This document shows, piece by piece, positions 1 to 9,046 of a stretch of 64,000 nt of DNA (position 1 is the first letter of the stretch; each line of letters opens with the position of its first letter). The notes under the pieces were generated by a model that had not been told where the DNA came from, made no database searches, and worked only from the letters and a program-made list of their open reading frames with translations. The position numbers and the translations under genes were made by a program. The DNA is taken from the NCBI GenBank assembly GCA_003486385.1, contig DNFT01000097.1, positions 1 to 64,000 on the forward strand. The letters are read 5' to 3'. The stretch comes from Eubacterium sp. GTDB lineage: Bacteria > Bacillota > Clostridia > Lachnospirales > Lachnospiraceae.

Positions 1-3
1 TTC

Positions 4-27
4 AAAAGCAGCATCCGTGCTGCTTTT
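4..27 (+). terminator. Rho-independent terminator of a gene left of the window
   Basis: A perfect 10-bp stem AAAAGCAGCA / TGCTGCTTTT closes on a TCCG tetraloop. It ends in four T. The gene it serves is outside the window. Confidence 0.7.
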
Positions 28-110
28 GGCTAGGTATTAAGCAGAGTTCTAAGAACATCTAAGCTTCTACCAAAAGTCGTGATATGCATAAATATAATAC
101 GTTATACATG

Positions 111-145
111 CTAAGTTTATAGCACATGTTTTGACCCCAACATCA
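111..145. repeat. Dispersed intergenic repeat, copy A
   Basis: These 35 bp match 17905-17939 at 32 of 35 positions, including a shared core AGCACATGTTTTGA. Both copies lie in the upstream region of a plus-strand gene (MutS-like ATPase here, dCMP deaminase at copy B). Only copy B keeps the left arm that makes it a palindrome. No function is known to me. Confidence 0.5.
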
Positions 146-191
146 TGGTATTTTAATTTATAGGAATTTTGCATGAAACGAGGAAAACATA

Positions 192-1874
192 ATGACGACG
201 ATGGACTGGGTTTTATATTTCGGAGTGCCTGTGTGTGCACTTATTTTATATTTTTTGTATCAGGCGTACAAGAATAAGCAGAATAATCTCAGGAAGCTGA
301 GGAGTGCTTTCGGAAAAAAAGCGGATAAAAAATATATTTATGAGGAATTTGAGAATATATCACATGGGTTCTTTCTGCAGAATGACGATGATTTAAATGT
401 CATTGATGATATCACATGGAATGACCTCAATATGGATGCTGTATATAAGCAGATGGACTGCACCGCGTCCTCACTTGGACAGGAGGCACTGTACAGTATG
501 TTGAGAACCCCTATTGTGGAGGATGAGGAGCTTGGAAGGAGAAAGAATCTCATCGACTATTTTACGGAGCATGAGAACGAGCGCACGAAGCTTTCAATGA
601 TATATTCCGGCTTCGGCTACAGCAGGAAGATGTCCGTTGCCGACTATATAGAGAGCATAGGGGAATGCAAGACGGTATCGGCTGTGCCGCATTTTATCAT
701 GCTTATTCTGTTTGCGGTGGCGCTTGTATACTGCCTCACGGTCAACATCGCCATCGGAATGTGGGCGGTCATAGGCATGATGGTAATTAATGTGGTGTCC
801 TATTTCAGATTCAAGGCAGAGATTGAGGTGTATTTCGTATGCATCAAGCAGGTGTTCTCGATGTGTGCCTGTGCACAGAGCATACTCAAAAGCAATATTG
901 CCGGGATTAAGGAATACTCTGAGGAGCTTTCGGGGCTTGTGCATGAGTTCGATGGGGCAAGGCGCTTCTCATGGATTATGGCTACAGGCAGGGGCGGTGT
1001 GCTTGAATTTATTCTGGATTATATCAGAATGATAACACACATTGACATTATCAAGTTCTGTTTCGTTGTGAATGGACTTAACAGGAAAAAGGATGCTGTA
1101 TGGATGTTATATAACAGGCTGGGGTATTTTGACGCGCTTATCGCGGCGGCGTCATATAAGAAGAGTCTTCAGTATACCTGTGAACCTGAATTCACGGACG
1201 GCAGCGCAAGGGTTCTTGACGTTCAGGAGCTATATCATCCGCTAATCGATGAGCCTGTTGCCAACTCCATAAGAACGGATAAGAGTGTGCTCATAACAGG
1301 CTCAAACGCCTCGGGAAAATCAACCTTCCTGCGTTCGGTCGGAATATGCGCCCTGCTGTCACAGACGCTTGGATATGCGACGGCAAAATCATACAGGGCA
1401 GAAAAATTCAGAATATACTCATCGATGGCTCTCAAGGATAATCTTCTTGGAAGCGAGAGCTACTATATGGTTGAGATTAAGTCGCTCAAGAGAATCATGG
1501 ATGCGGCGGCAGTTAAGAGTGATTATCCTGTACTGTGCTTTATCGATGAGGTGTTAAGGGGAACCAACACCGTAGAGCGTATTGCCGCTTCCTCACAGAT
1601 ACTTAAAGGTCTTTCATGCGCAGACACGATATGCTTTGCGGCAACACATGACATTGAGCTTACAGGCATACTTGATAGGTATTATTCCAACTATCATTTC
1701 ACCGAGGAAATCACGGACAACGATGTTGTGTTCAGCTACAAGCTTATGACCGGGCGCGCCACGAGCAGGAATGCGATAAAGTTTCTTGGACTGCTTGGCT
1801 ATGAGAAGTCCATAATCAGTCAGGCGACGGAATCGGCAAAGCATTTCGAGGAGACGGGAAACTGGTCATTGTAA
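192..1874 (+). CDS. Membrane-anchored MutS-family ATPase
   Basis: The C-terminal half is a MutS-type ABC ATPase (domain V): Walker A GSNASGKS at residues 370-377, Walker B LCFIDE near residue 450 followed by RGTNT, and the switch histidine in ATHDIEL. The N-terminus has a hydrophobic segment at about residues 6-24 and a second pair at about 165-205, so this is a membrane protein, unlike canonical MutS. The mismatch-binding and connector domains of MutS are absent; 560 aa is usual for the short MutS-like proteins of Clostridia. The start has GAGGAAAA just upstream; a second ATG lies three codons in. True mismatch repair MutS and MutL are encoded at 22.5-27.4 kb, so this paralogue probably does something else. 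Its substrate is unknown. Confidence 0.8.
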   Translation: MTTMDWVLYFGVPVCALILYFLYQAYKNKQNNLRKLRSAFGKKADKKYIYEEFENISHGFFLQNDDDLNVIDDITWNDLNMDAVYKQMDCTASSLGQEALYSMLRTPIVEDEELGRRKNLIDYFTEHENERTKLSMIYSGFGYSRKMSVADYIESIGECKTVSAVPHFIMLILFAVALVYCLTVNIAIGMWAVIGMMVINVVSYFRFKAEIEVYFVCIKQVFSMCACAQSILKSNIAGIKEYSEELSGLVHEFDGARRFSWIMATGRGGVLEFILDYIRMITHIDIIKFCFVVNGLNRKKDAVWMLYNRLGYFDALIAAASYKKSLQYTCEPEFTDGSARVLDVQELYHPLIDEPVANSIRTDKSVLITGSNASGKSTFLRSVGICALLSQTLGYATAKSYRAEKFRIYSSMALKDNLLGSESYYMVEIKSLKRIMDAAAVKSDYPVLCFIDEVLRGTNTVERIAASSQILKGLSCADTICFAATHDIELTGILDRYYSNYHFTEEITDNDVVFSYKLMTGRATSRNAIKFLGLLGYEKSIISQATESAKHFEETGNWSL

Positions 1875-1886
1875 TAGAACTTAACC

Positions 1887-1915
1887 TTGACCGATATTTT
1901 GAAATGTGCTACACT
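1887..1915 (+). promoter_or_regulatory. Sigma-A type promoter for the small membrane protein gene
   Basis: TTGACC and TACACT are separated by exactly 17 bp, immediately after the stop codon of the MutS-like gene and 67 bp before the next start codon. Confidence 0.55.
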
Positions 1916-1981
1916 AAGTTTAATTGCAGGCAGTAGTTTTCAGCACTGTCTGGTAATAATACGTTCAAGGAGGATTTGGCT

Positions 1982-2203
1982 ATGGCATGGAATATGGTTG
2001 TTGCTGCATCTGAGACAGCAGATATTTTTACCTTAGGAAATGACGTATTCACAGAAATCCTTACTGCTCTTTTTATGATGGCAGTTATAGTATGCGCCGT
2101 TATTTTAGGCGGTAAGCTTCGTGTTAAGCATGATGCCAAGGTCGCATCGGAGGCTGCAGTCGCGGCAGAGTCCGCTGATGTAACAGATAATAAGACTGAG
2201 TGA
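1982..2203 (+). CDS. Small single-pass membrane protein, unknown
   Basis: The 73-aa product has one hydrophobic segment (about residues 22-45, ending CAVILGG) and a short acidic, alanine-rich hydrophilic tail. The ATG at 1982 is chosen because AAGGAGG ends 8 nt upstream; an in-frame TTG six bases earlier would sit too close to it. It has its own promoter (1887-1915) and so is probably expressed. I do not recognise a family. Its location just before alaS does not suggest a function. Confidence 0.6.
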   Translation: MAWNMVVAASETADIFTLGNDVFTEILTALFMMAVIVCAVILGGKLRVKHDAKVASEAAVAAESADVTDNKTE

Positions 2204-2272
2204 TTAAGTTAATACGAAGATTTTGGTGACAGTTATTCCGGTTGCGGATGATAACAAGATATGTTTTCCGGG

Positions 2273-2295
2273 AAGGCTTGGAAACAGGCCTTTTT
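2273..2295 (+). terminator. Weak terminator-like hairpin before alaS
   Basis: AAGGC pairs with GCCTT across a 10-nt loop and runs into five T. The stem is short. No T-box motif, of the kind that often controls tRNA synthetase genes in Firmicutes, is visible in the 137-bp leader. Confidence 0.3.
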
Positions 2296-2340
2296 GGTTT
2301 GCAATAATATTATTTTACTTATTTTTAGGAGGATTTAGCC

Positions 2341-4998
2341 ATGAAGCCTTATGGCGTTAATGAATTAAGAAGAATGTACCTTAACTTCTTTGAGAGCAAG
2401 GGACATTTATGTATGAACAGTTTTTCACTGGTACCACACAATGATAAGAGTCTTCTACTTATCAATGCAGGTATGGCACCACTTAAACCATATTTTACAG
2501 GACAGGAGATTCCACCGAGAAGAAGAGTTACAACATGCCAGAAGTGTATCAGAACAGGTGATATCGAGAACGTAGGTAAGACAGCAAGACATCTTACGTT
2601 CTTTGAGATGCTTGGTAACTTCTCATTCGGAGATTACTTTAAGAGAGAGGCTATCAACTGGTCATGGGAGTTCCTTACACAGGTTATAGGACTTGACCCG
2701 GACAGACTTTATCCATCAATATATGCAGATGACGATGAGGCATTCAATATCTGGAATAAGGAGGTTGGCGTGCCTGCTGAGAAGATTACTCGTTTCTACC
2801 GCGATGAGAACGGTGACTGCGATAACTTCTGGGAGCATGGTGCAGGTCCTTGCGGTCCTTGTTCAGAGATTTACTATGACAGAGGACTCAAGTATGGCTG
2901 TGGCAAGCCGGACTGTAAGGTAGGCTGTGACTGCGACCGTTTCATGGAGGTATGGAACAATGTGTTCACACAGTTCGAGAGCGACGGACATCACAACTAT
3001 ACAGAGCTTAAGCAGAAGAACATAGATACCGGTATGGGGCTTGAGAGACTTGCGGTTGTTGTCCAGAATGTTGATACAGTATTCGACATCGATACAATGA
3101 AAGCTATCCGCGACAAGATATGTGAGATAGCAGGTGTAGAGTATGAGACAGATGCCGACAAGGATGTATCCATCAGACTTATCACCGACCATATCCGTTC
3201 GGTCACCTTCATGACCTCCGATGGTATTATCCCTTCTAATGAGGGCAGAGGCTATGTACTCAGAAGACTTTTAAGAAGAGCCGCAAGACACGGCAGACTC
3301 TTAGGAATAGAGGGACTTTTCCTTGCGAAGCTTGCAAAGACTGTTATCGATGAGTCCAAGGACGGCTATCCTGAGCTTGCCGAGAAGGAGGAGTACATCC
3401 TCAAGGTTATCACAACAGAGGAGGAGAAGTTCAATAAGACTATTGACCAGGGACTTGCAATCCTTGCAGATATGGAGGATGAGCTTGTTAAGTCCGGCTC
3501 TAAGACCTTATCCGGTGAGAATGTATTCAAGCTTTACGATACTTATGGATTCCCTGTAGACCTGACCACAGAGATTCTTGAGGAGAAGGGCTTCTCAGTC
3601 GATGAGGAGGGCTTTAAGAAGGCTATGGAGGTTCAGAAGCAGACAGCAAGAAATGCGAGAACCGAGACTAACTATATGGGAGCTGACGCAACTGTATATG
3701 ACCTTATCAATACAGCAATCACATCCAAGTTCGTAGGTTATGACAGGCTTGTGCATGATTCTGTCATATCAGTGCTTACAACAGATACAATGCTTGTCGA
3801 TGAGCTTGTTGAGGGTACAGAGGGAACAATCATCGTAGATGAGACACCTTTCTATGCTGCAATGGGTGGACAGACAGCGGATGTCGGAGCAATAACCACC
3901 GCTGACGGAGCAAGCTTTAACGTAGTTGATACCATTAAGCTCAAGGGTGGAAGAATCGGACATGTCGGTGTTGTTGAGTGCGGAACCTTCCGTGTTGGCG
4001 GCAAGGTTACACTCAAGGTTGATGAGGCTAAGAGAGCAGCTACAGCTAAGAACCACAGTGCAACACATCTTTTACAGGAGGCACTCCGTGTTGTGCTTGG
4101 AACACATGTAGAGCAGGCAGGCTCCCTTGTTACTCCTGACAGACTTCGTTTTGACTTTACACATTTCTCAGCGATGACTAAGGAGGAGCTTGACAGGGTT
4201 GAGGCTATTGTAAATGAGAAGATAGCTGAGAACCTTGACGTTGTAACACAGGTTATGAACATTGAGGACGCTAAAAAGACCGGAGCTAAGGCTCTTTTCG
4301 GTGAAAAGTATGGCGATACAGTCCGCGTGGTTTCCATGGGAGATTTCTCAAAGGAATTCTGCGGTGGTACACATGTTGCCAACACAGGCGTTATCACAGC
4401 ATTTAAGATTTTATCTGAGTCCGGTATAGCTGCAGGTGTGAGAAGAATAGAGGCTCTCACTGGGGATGGACTTTTCGCATACTATAAGGATATTGAGAAG
4501 CAGCTTGAGGAGGCAGCTAAGCTTCTTAAGTGTACACCTGCCGCTGTCAATGACAAGATTGCACATCTTCAGGCAGAGGTTAAGGCACTTACTTCTGAGA
4601 ATGAGTCTTTGAAGGCTAAGGCTGCCAACGATGCACTTGGAAATGTAATGGACAATGTTGCCGAAGTTAAGGGAATGAAGTTCCTCGGTGTTAAGGTTGC
4701 AGATGTAGATATGAATGAGCTTCGTAACCTTGGCGATTCCCTCAAGGAGAAGCTTGGAACAGGTGTTGTCGTCCTTGCTTCGTCACAGGGCGCAGACAAG
4801 GTCAACCTCATTGTCACAGCTACAGATGACGCTGTAAAGAAGGGCGTTCACGCAGGCAATATCATAAAGGCATGTGCTGCAATGGTAGGCGGCGGCGGTG
4901 GCGGACGTCCTAATATGGCACAGGCAGGCGGTAAGAATCCTGCAGGAATTGATGCCGCTTTAGAGCAGGCTAAGAAGACCTTGGAGGAGCAGCTCTAA
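2341..4998 (+). CDS. alaS: Alanyl-tRNA synthetase
   Basis: Charges tRNA-Ala with alanine in the cytosol. The 885-aa length is normal for bacterial AlaS. The class II catalytic domain fills the N-terminal half and contains the zinc-like cysteine cluster around KYGCGKPDCKVGCDCDR. The editing domain has both halves of its metal site: HSATH (H572, H576) and CGGTH (C674, H678). The C-terminal C-Ala domain shows the glycine-rich GGGGGGRPNMAQAGGK stretch. The start follows AGGAGG by 7 nt. It precedes rpsU, which has its own promoter. Codon use is strongly biased to a restricted set, as expected for a highly expressed gene. Confidence 0.98.
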   Translation: MKPYGVNELRRMYLNFFESKGHLCMNSFSLVPHNDKSLLLINAGMAPLKPYFTGQEIPPRRRVTTCQKCIRTGDIENVGKTARHLTFFEMLGNFSFGDYFKREAINWSWEFLTQVIGLDPDRLYPSIYADDDEAFNIWNKEVGVPAEKITRFYRDENGDCDNFWEHGAGPCGPCSEIYYDRGLKYGCGKPDCKVGCDCDRFMEVWNNVFTQFESDGHHNYTELKQKNIDTGMGLERLAVVVQNVDTVFDIDTMKAIRDKICEIAGVEYETDADKDVSIRLITDHIRSVTFMTSDGIIPSNEGRGYVLRRLLRRAARHGRLLGIEGLFLAKLAKTVIDESKDGYPELAEKEEYILKVITTEEEKFNKTIDQGLAILADMEDELVKSGSKTLSGENVFKLYDTYGFPVDLTTEILEEKGFSVDEEGFKKAMEVQKQTARNARTETNYMGADATVYDLINTAITSKFVGYDRLVHDSVISVLTTDTMLVDELVEGTEGTIIVDETPFYAAMGGQTADVGAITTADGASFNVVDTIKLKGGRIGHVGVVECGTFRVGGKVTLKVDEAKRAATAKNHSATHLLQEALRVVLGTHVEQAGSLVTPDRLRFDFTHFSAMTKEELDRVEAIVNEKIAENLDVVTQVMNIEDAKKTGAKALFGEKYGDTVRVVSMGDFSKEFCGGTHVANTGVITAFKILSESGIAAGVRRIEALTGDGLFAYYKDIEKQLEEAAKLLKCTPAAVNDKIAHLQAEVKALTSENESLKAKAANDALGNVMDNVAEVKGMKFLGVKVADVDMNELRNLGDSLKEKLGTGVVVLASSQGADKVNLIVTATDDAVKKGVHAGNIIKACAAMVGGGGGGRPNMAQAGGKNPAGIDAALEQAKKTLEEQL

Positions 4999-5026
4999 AA
5001 AATATTTACAAAAATAAAAAAAGTGG

Positions 5027-5054
5027 TTGACGTACAGCAAATTTATGATATAAT
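5027..5054 (+). promoter_or_regulatory. Promoter for rpsU
   Basis: TTGACG and a perfect TATAAT are spaced by 16 bp, in the gap between alaS and rpsU. Confidence 0.75.
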
Positions 5055-5123
5055 ATCTAATGTGCGTAAAAACCCAAACAGTTGAAGCACAATTTACAAC
5101 TGGAGGGAGGTCAGGTGTGAGCT

Positions 5124-5300
5124 ATGTCAAATGTAATCGTTAAAGAGAATGAGTCTTTAGATAGTGCATTACGCAGATTCAAGAGAAACTGTGCTAAGGC
5201 AGGTATCCAGCAGGAGATTCGCAAGAGAGAGCATTACGAGAAGCCTAGCGTTAAGCGTAAGAAGAAGTCAGAGGCTGCTAGAAAGCGTAAGTTCAACTAA
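5124..5300 (+). CDS. rpsU: Ribosomal protein S21
   Basis: A 58-aa, very basic protein beginning [19 protein letters not shown], the typical S21 opening, with the KREHYEKPS segment and an [12 protein letters not shown] basic tail. It is a component of the 30S subunit near the anti-Shine-Dalgarno region. The SD-like GGAGGGAGG lies about 14 nt before the ATG, slightly far. A promoter (5027-5054) and a strong terminator (5351-5385) bracket it, so it is probably a single-gene unit with some readthrough into yqfC. In Bacillus, rpsU also lies close to the yqfC-phoH block. Confidence 0.97.
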   Translation: MSNVIVKENESLDSALRRFKRNCAKAGIQQEIRKREHYEKPSVKRKKKSEAARKRKFN

Positions 5301-5350
5301 TAATTGTATATTGAGTCAATAGTATTGTTGATGAAGTACAAGTGTATTTT

Positions 5351-5385
5351 ATGACAGACGTGTTATGCGTCTGTCATATTTTTTT
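5351..5385 (+). terminator. Rho-independent terminator of rpsU
   Basis: Perfect 10-bp stem ATGACAGACG / CGTCTGTCAT with a 7-nt loop, followed by a seven-T run. Confidence 0.85.
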
Positions 5386-5448
5386 GTCTCATACTTTTGC
5401 CTTTCACATCATATTATATTTGTGAGGATTATGCCGCATGAGGTGAGT

Positions 5449-5709
5449 ATGCGAAGTAAAGAAAAGCTCTTAGAAGCAATGTTTATTCCCGGTGATGCGG
5501 TTTGTAAAGAGTATAGTCTTACCATGGTTGGAAACAGCCAGTTGTTTGTCGAAGGTGTTGAGGCTGTGAAAGAGTTAAGTACCGAGCTTATAAAACTCAG
5601 TGTGAGGAAAGGATTCCTTGTCGTGACAGGTGAAAAATTGCATGTGGAATATTATGGCGATGGGGAAATAATGGTTCGTGGACAGCTTAAAGCTATACAG
5701 TTAATATAA
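5449..5709 (+). CDS. yqfC: YqfC-family sporulation protein
   Basis: A small protein that aligns by eye with Bacillus YqfC: a KEKLLEAMFIP opening, the central SLTMVGNSQLFVEG block, and a GQLKAIQLI end. It sits 20 bp before yqfD, the universal partner. YqfC family members are controlled by SigE in sporulating Firmicutes; the biochemical role is unknown. I chose ATG 5449 (86 aa), which follows GAGGTG closely and matches the family start; an ATG at 5431 is an alternative. The longer open frame upstream runs through the rpsU terminator and is unlikely to be translated. Confidence 0.8.
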   Translation: MRSKEKLLEAMFIPGDAVCKEYSLTMVGNSQLFVEGVEAVKELSTELIKLSVRKGFLVVTGEKLHVEYYGDGEIMVRGQLKAIQLI

Positions 5710-5729
5710 ATCAGAAAAGCGGGGAGACT

Positions 5730-6923
5730 ATGGGAGCATTGTGGTTTAACGGCTATACGGTGCTGGAGGTGGATTCGCTCTGCGCAGAGCGTTTTTTTAA
5801 TCTGTGCACTAATAGGGGGATACTGATACACAGGTTGTACCCTGATAAGGATAAATGCATATTTGCCACATCAGTTAAGGATTATTACAGATTAAAGCCT
5901 GTTGTAAGAAAGACAAAGCCACATATACGTCTGGTAAAAAAAGTGGGTTTTCCATTTGCTTTCAGGAGAGTACTGAGCCACCGGTTTTTTATTGCCGGAA
6001 TAATTTTGTTTATGACAGTACTGCTGGTGCTTGGGCGTTTTATATGGAATATAAGACTGGATGGGAATTATATGAACTCAGACGACACGCTGTATGCCTA
6101 TCTAAGGGAGAACGGAATTACCTATGGAACGCGGATAAGTGATATTGACTGTGAAGAACTTGAGGCACAGATAAGAAAGGATTATGATGACATAATATGG
6201 GTATCGGCAGCGATACATGGAACGTCACTAGACATAGATATAAGGGAAAATACGGATGAGGTTATAGAGGTTCCCACCGGTATGCCATCGGATATAGTAT
6301 CTAAGTATGATGGAATTGTGTACAGCATAGTGGCAAGAAACGGCACTCCGGTTGTGAAAGCCTCAGACACCGTAAAGAAGGGTGATGTGCTTATAAGCGG
6401 AATAGTAACGACATATAATGAGTCATCTGAGCCGGTAAAAAAGGAAGCTGTGTATGCGGATGGTGAGGTTAAGCTTCTCGTGGAGCTTGCATACGATGAC
6501 AGGCTTTCGCGCGAATACATAAAGAAAGAATACACCGGGAATAGTTATAAAAGTGTAAGGCTGCGCGCCTTCAACAGAACGCTGGATTTGGATGTGTACA
6601 GGGAAGAATATGTCTATAGTGATATTGTAACAAGCAGCAGCAATTTATGTGTTTATCAGAATTTCTATCTTCCGTTCGGTGCGGACACGACATATCATCG
6701 CGAGTACACCATGTCGGAGGCGGTCTACTCGGATGAGGAGTTAGAAGCAGTATTAAACGAAAAATTTTCACATTATTTAGAAAAATTACAAGAAAAGGGT
6801 ATTCAAATTATAGAAAATAATGTTACAATAACAATTAACGATGATCAAGCGCAGATGTCGGGCACCGTTTTTGTCATAGAGTCCGAATGCGGCAGGGAGG
6901 ATGTTGGGATTGAGTATAATTGA
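5730..6923 (+). CDS. yqfD: Sporulation protein YqfD
   Basis: The 397-aa membrane protein has the YqfD layout: an N-terminal cytoplasmic domain of about 85 residues, one membrane span at about 86-108 (FFIAGIILFMTVLLVLGRF), and a large extracytoplasmic part of repeated beta-rich domains (for example GTRISDIDCEELEAQIRKDY). YqfD is needed for sporulation in Bacillus and is related in its extracytoplasmic part to stage IV and cell-wall proteins. GGGGAG lies 5 nt before the ATG. Its 3' end overlaps phoH by 23 bp, so the two are translationally linked. Confidence 0.9.
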   Translation: MGALWFNGYTVLEVDSLCAERFFNLCTNRGILIHRLYPDKDKCIFATSVKDYYRLKPVVRKTKPHIRLVKKVGFPFAFRRVLSHRFFIAGIILFMTVLLVLGRFIWNIRLDGNYMNSDDTLYAYLRENGITYGTRISDIDCEELEAQIRKDYDDIIWVSAAIHGTSLDIDIRENTDEVIEVPTGMPSDIVSKYDGIVYSIVARNGTPVVKASDTVKKGDVLISGIVTTYNESSEPVKKEAVYADGEVKLLVELAYDDRLSREYIKKEYTGNSYKSVRLRAFNRTLDLDVYREEYVYSDIVTSSSNLCVYQNFYLPFGADTTYHREYTMSEAVYSDEELEAVLNEKFSHYLEKLQEKGIQIIENNVTITINDDQAQMSGTVFVIESECGREDVGIEYN

Positions 6924-7959
6924 GAATATTTTGGATATACCTGCAGAGCACAGCAGTAACATTTTCGGAAGCTGTGATGCCTATGTCAAGAAGATAGAGC
7001 GTACCCTCAAGGTCACAATCATAGCGCGTGACAGTGAGATTAAGCTTGTGGGGGCTGAGGGTGCGGTAAAGCGCGCGGCTTCTGTATTTGCACAGCTTCT
7101 TGAGCTGTCAAAAAGAGGAAATACCATCACGGAGCAGAATGTTGACTATGCCCTGAGCCTTTCATTTGAGGATAAGGCGGAGGCGTTGGCGGAGCTTGAT
7201 GCGGATGTCATAGCAAGGACGGTGCTTGGAAAGCCGATTAAGCCTAAGACCATAGGCCAGAAGGAGTACATTGATGCCATCAAAAAGAGAATGATTGTCT
7301 TTGGAGTGGGTCCTGCGGGAACAGGTAAGACGTATCTTGCAATGGCTATGGCGATAAATGCCTTTAAGAATAATGAGGTGAACAGGATTATTTTGACAAG
7401 ACCTGCCATAGAGGCGGGGGAGAAGTTAGGCTTCCTTCCGGGAGATATGCAGAGTAAGGTAGACCCATACCTCAGACCACTTTATGATGCGCTGTATCAG
7501 ATTATGGGCGCTGAGAGCTTCCAGCACAATATGGAAAAGGGCTTGATTGAGGTTGCTCCGCTTGCATATATGAGAGGAAGAACGCTTGACAATTCTTTCA
7601 TTATCCTTGATGAAGCACAGAATACAACACCGGCACAGATGAAGATGTTTTTAACAAGAATAGGCTTCGGTTCGAAGGTTGTAATAACAGGCGATCTTAC
7701 ACAGAAGGATCTCCCACATGATCAGGCAAGTGGCCTGGATACGGCACTTAAGGTTCTCAGGAATGTGGAAGAGATTGGAATATGCCGGCTGACAAGCTCT
7801 GATGTTGTGCGCCACCCTCTTGTGCAGAAGATTGTAAAGGCCTATGATGAATATGAGAATCGAAGGCTCACAGACGGCGGAAATAAGACAGTGAGTGCTG
7901 ATAAATCAGGAGGTCCGGCGAAAATAAAGCGGACAAAGGCGGACAAGCAGAAAAAATAG
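6901..7959 (+). CDS. phoH: PhoH-family ATPase (YbeZ)
   Basis: The P-loop domain shows Walker A GPAGTGKT (residues 137-144) and Walker B FIILDEAQN, and the PhoH-specific AYMRGRTLDNSF. The family is linked to RNA metabolism and ribosome quality control; ybeY, its usual partner, follows 55 bp downstream. An N-terminal KH-like segment precedes the ATPase. The last about 30 residues are lysine-rich and low in complexity (DKSGGPAKIKRTKADKQKK). The start overlaps yqfD by 23 bp; GGGAGG directly abuts ATG 6901, so a TTG at 6910 with better spacing could be the real start. Confidence 0.93.
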   Translation: MLGLSIIENILDIPAEHSSNIFGSCDAYVKKIERTLKVTIIARDSEIKLVGAEGAVKRAASVFAQLLELSKRGNTITEQNVDYALSLSFEDKAEALAELDADVIARTVLGKPIKPKTIGQKEYIDAIKKRMIVFGVGPAGTGKTYLAMAMAINAFKNNEVNRIILTRPAIEAGEKLGFLPGDMQSKVDPYLRPLYDALYQIMGAESFQHNMEKGLIEVAPLAYMRGRTLDNSFIILDEAQNTTPAQMKMFLTRIGFGSKVVITGDLTQKDLPHDQASGLDTALKVLRNVEEIGICRLTSSDVVRHPLVQKIVKAYDEYENRRLTDGGNKTVSADKSGGPAKIKRTKADKQKK

Positions 7960-8014
7960 CTGTGTAAATGCTGCTGGATACTACAATAAAGATATATGAA
8001 AAGAGGTTTTAAGT

Positions 8015-8512
8015 ATGACAATTGCCATAGAAGAGGAGACAAAGGTTGATTTTGATTTCGATTATAAGAAGGTTATTGAAGCTGTAATAAATCAGGCGAT
8101 GGATTATAAAAATTGTCCTTATGAGGCAGAGGTCAGCGTCACGCTCACGGATAACGATTCAATCCATGCTATCAATAAGGAATTCAGAAATATTGATAAC
8201 CCTACGGATGTGCTCTCATTCCCTCTCGTTGAATATGAGGAGGCAGGACAGTTTGATTTCTTAGAGGATAGAGATGACTGCTTCAATCCTGAGAGCGGAG
8301 AGCTTATGTTAGGGGATATTGTTATTTCAGTGGAGAAGGTCTATGAGCAGGCGGACAAGTATGGACATTCGCCTAAGCGTGAGCTTGCTTTCCTCACTGC
8401 ACACAGCATGCTTCATCTGTTCGGCTATGACCACATGACACCGGAGGAGGCAGCAGTGATGGAGAAGGGGCAGGAGGAAATTCTTGCGGCTATAGGAATT
8501 ACACGCGGTTAG
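8015..8512 (+). CDS. ybeY: Endoribonuclease YbeY (rRNA maturation factor)
   Basis: 165 aa with the diagnostic zinc motif near the C-terminus, here HSMLHLFGYDH, and the upstream NPTDVLSFP signature. YbeY is a single-strand endoribonuclease acting in 16S rRNA 3'-end processing and ribosome quality control. AGAGG precedes the ATG. It follows phoH as in most bacteria. In Bacillus, yqfF lies between these genes and dgkA after ybeY; both are missing here. Confidence 0.95.
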   Translation: MTIAIEEETKVDFDFDYKKVIEAVINQAMDYKNCPYEAEVSVTLTDNDSIHAINKEFRNIDNPTDVLSFPLVEYEEAGQFDFLEDRDDCFNPESGELMLGDIVISVEKVYEQADKYGHSPKRELAFLTAHSMLHLFGYDHMTPEEAAVMEKGQEEILAAIGITRG

Positions 8513-8593
8513 AATGTTGAATGATATGGTGCATATTGCATGTCACTGTACAGATTTTTGATTTAATTAAAGTAAATATTTTTGGAGGCTGAT

Positions 8594-8992
8594 ATGACGG
8601 AAAGAGAATTACTTATAAATAAGGCTAAAGAATACATGAACAATGCGTACGCTCCGTATTCAAGGTTTAATGTGGGAGCGGCCATTCTGACGGATGATGG
8701 GAGAGTTTTCGGCGGCTGCAATATAGAAAATTCATCTTATGGTGCTGCAATATGTGCGGAGAGAACGGCGGCGGTCAAGGCAGTTTCCGAAGGTGCCAGG
8801 CATTTCAAGGCGATAGCGGTAGTGTGCTCTACAGGAGAGTATGCTTACCCTTGCGGAATATGCCGTCAGTTCGTCGGTGAGTTTATGGATAGGGATGGAA
8901 TGCTTTACCTGGAGGATAAGAATGAAGGAGAGCTTTCAATGCCATTCTTTGACTCGATACCATATTTTTTTACAGGTGATAGAATAAAATAA
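8594..8992 (+). CDS. cdd: Cytidine deaminase
   Basis: Hydrolytic deaminase of cytidine and deoxycytidine in pyrimidine salvage. The zinc site is complete: C-A-E in the segment AAICAERTA, and PCGIC further on. NIENSSYG is the substrate-binding signature. The 132-aa length is that of tetrameric Cdd. GGAGG lies 5 nt before ATG 8594, preferred over the in-frame TTG at 8582 that overlaps this ribosome binding site. In Bacillus era follows cdd; here it is absent. Confidence 0.95.
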   Translation: MTERELLINKAKEYMNNAYAPYSRFNVGAAILTDDGRVFGGCNIENSSYGAAICAERTAAVKAVSEGARHFKAIAVVCSTGEYAYPCGICRQFVGEFMDRDGMLYLEDKNEGELSMPFFDSIPYFFTGDRIK

Positions 8993-9046
8993 TTAAAAAA
9001 AGCAGACAATATTCAATAAATGCAATTTGCAGAAAGGATGTGCAGA

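Noticed and set aside
45..58. 12-base match TTCTAAGAACAT also at about 17983
   Set aside because: A match of this length is expected by chance in 64 kb; only the longer 35-base repeat was kept.
2204..2340. T-box riboswitch controlling alaS
   Set aside because: The leader is only 137 bp and lacks the conserved T-box (GGTGGNACCGCG-like) element.
3852..4460. 202-codon minus-strand open frame inside alaS
   Set aside because: Antisense shadow of a strongly codon-biased gene; Ser/Thr/Pro-rich product without features.
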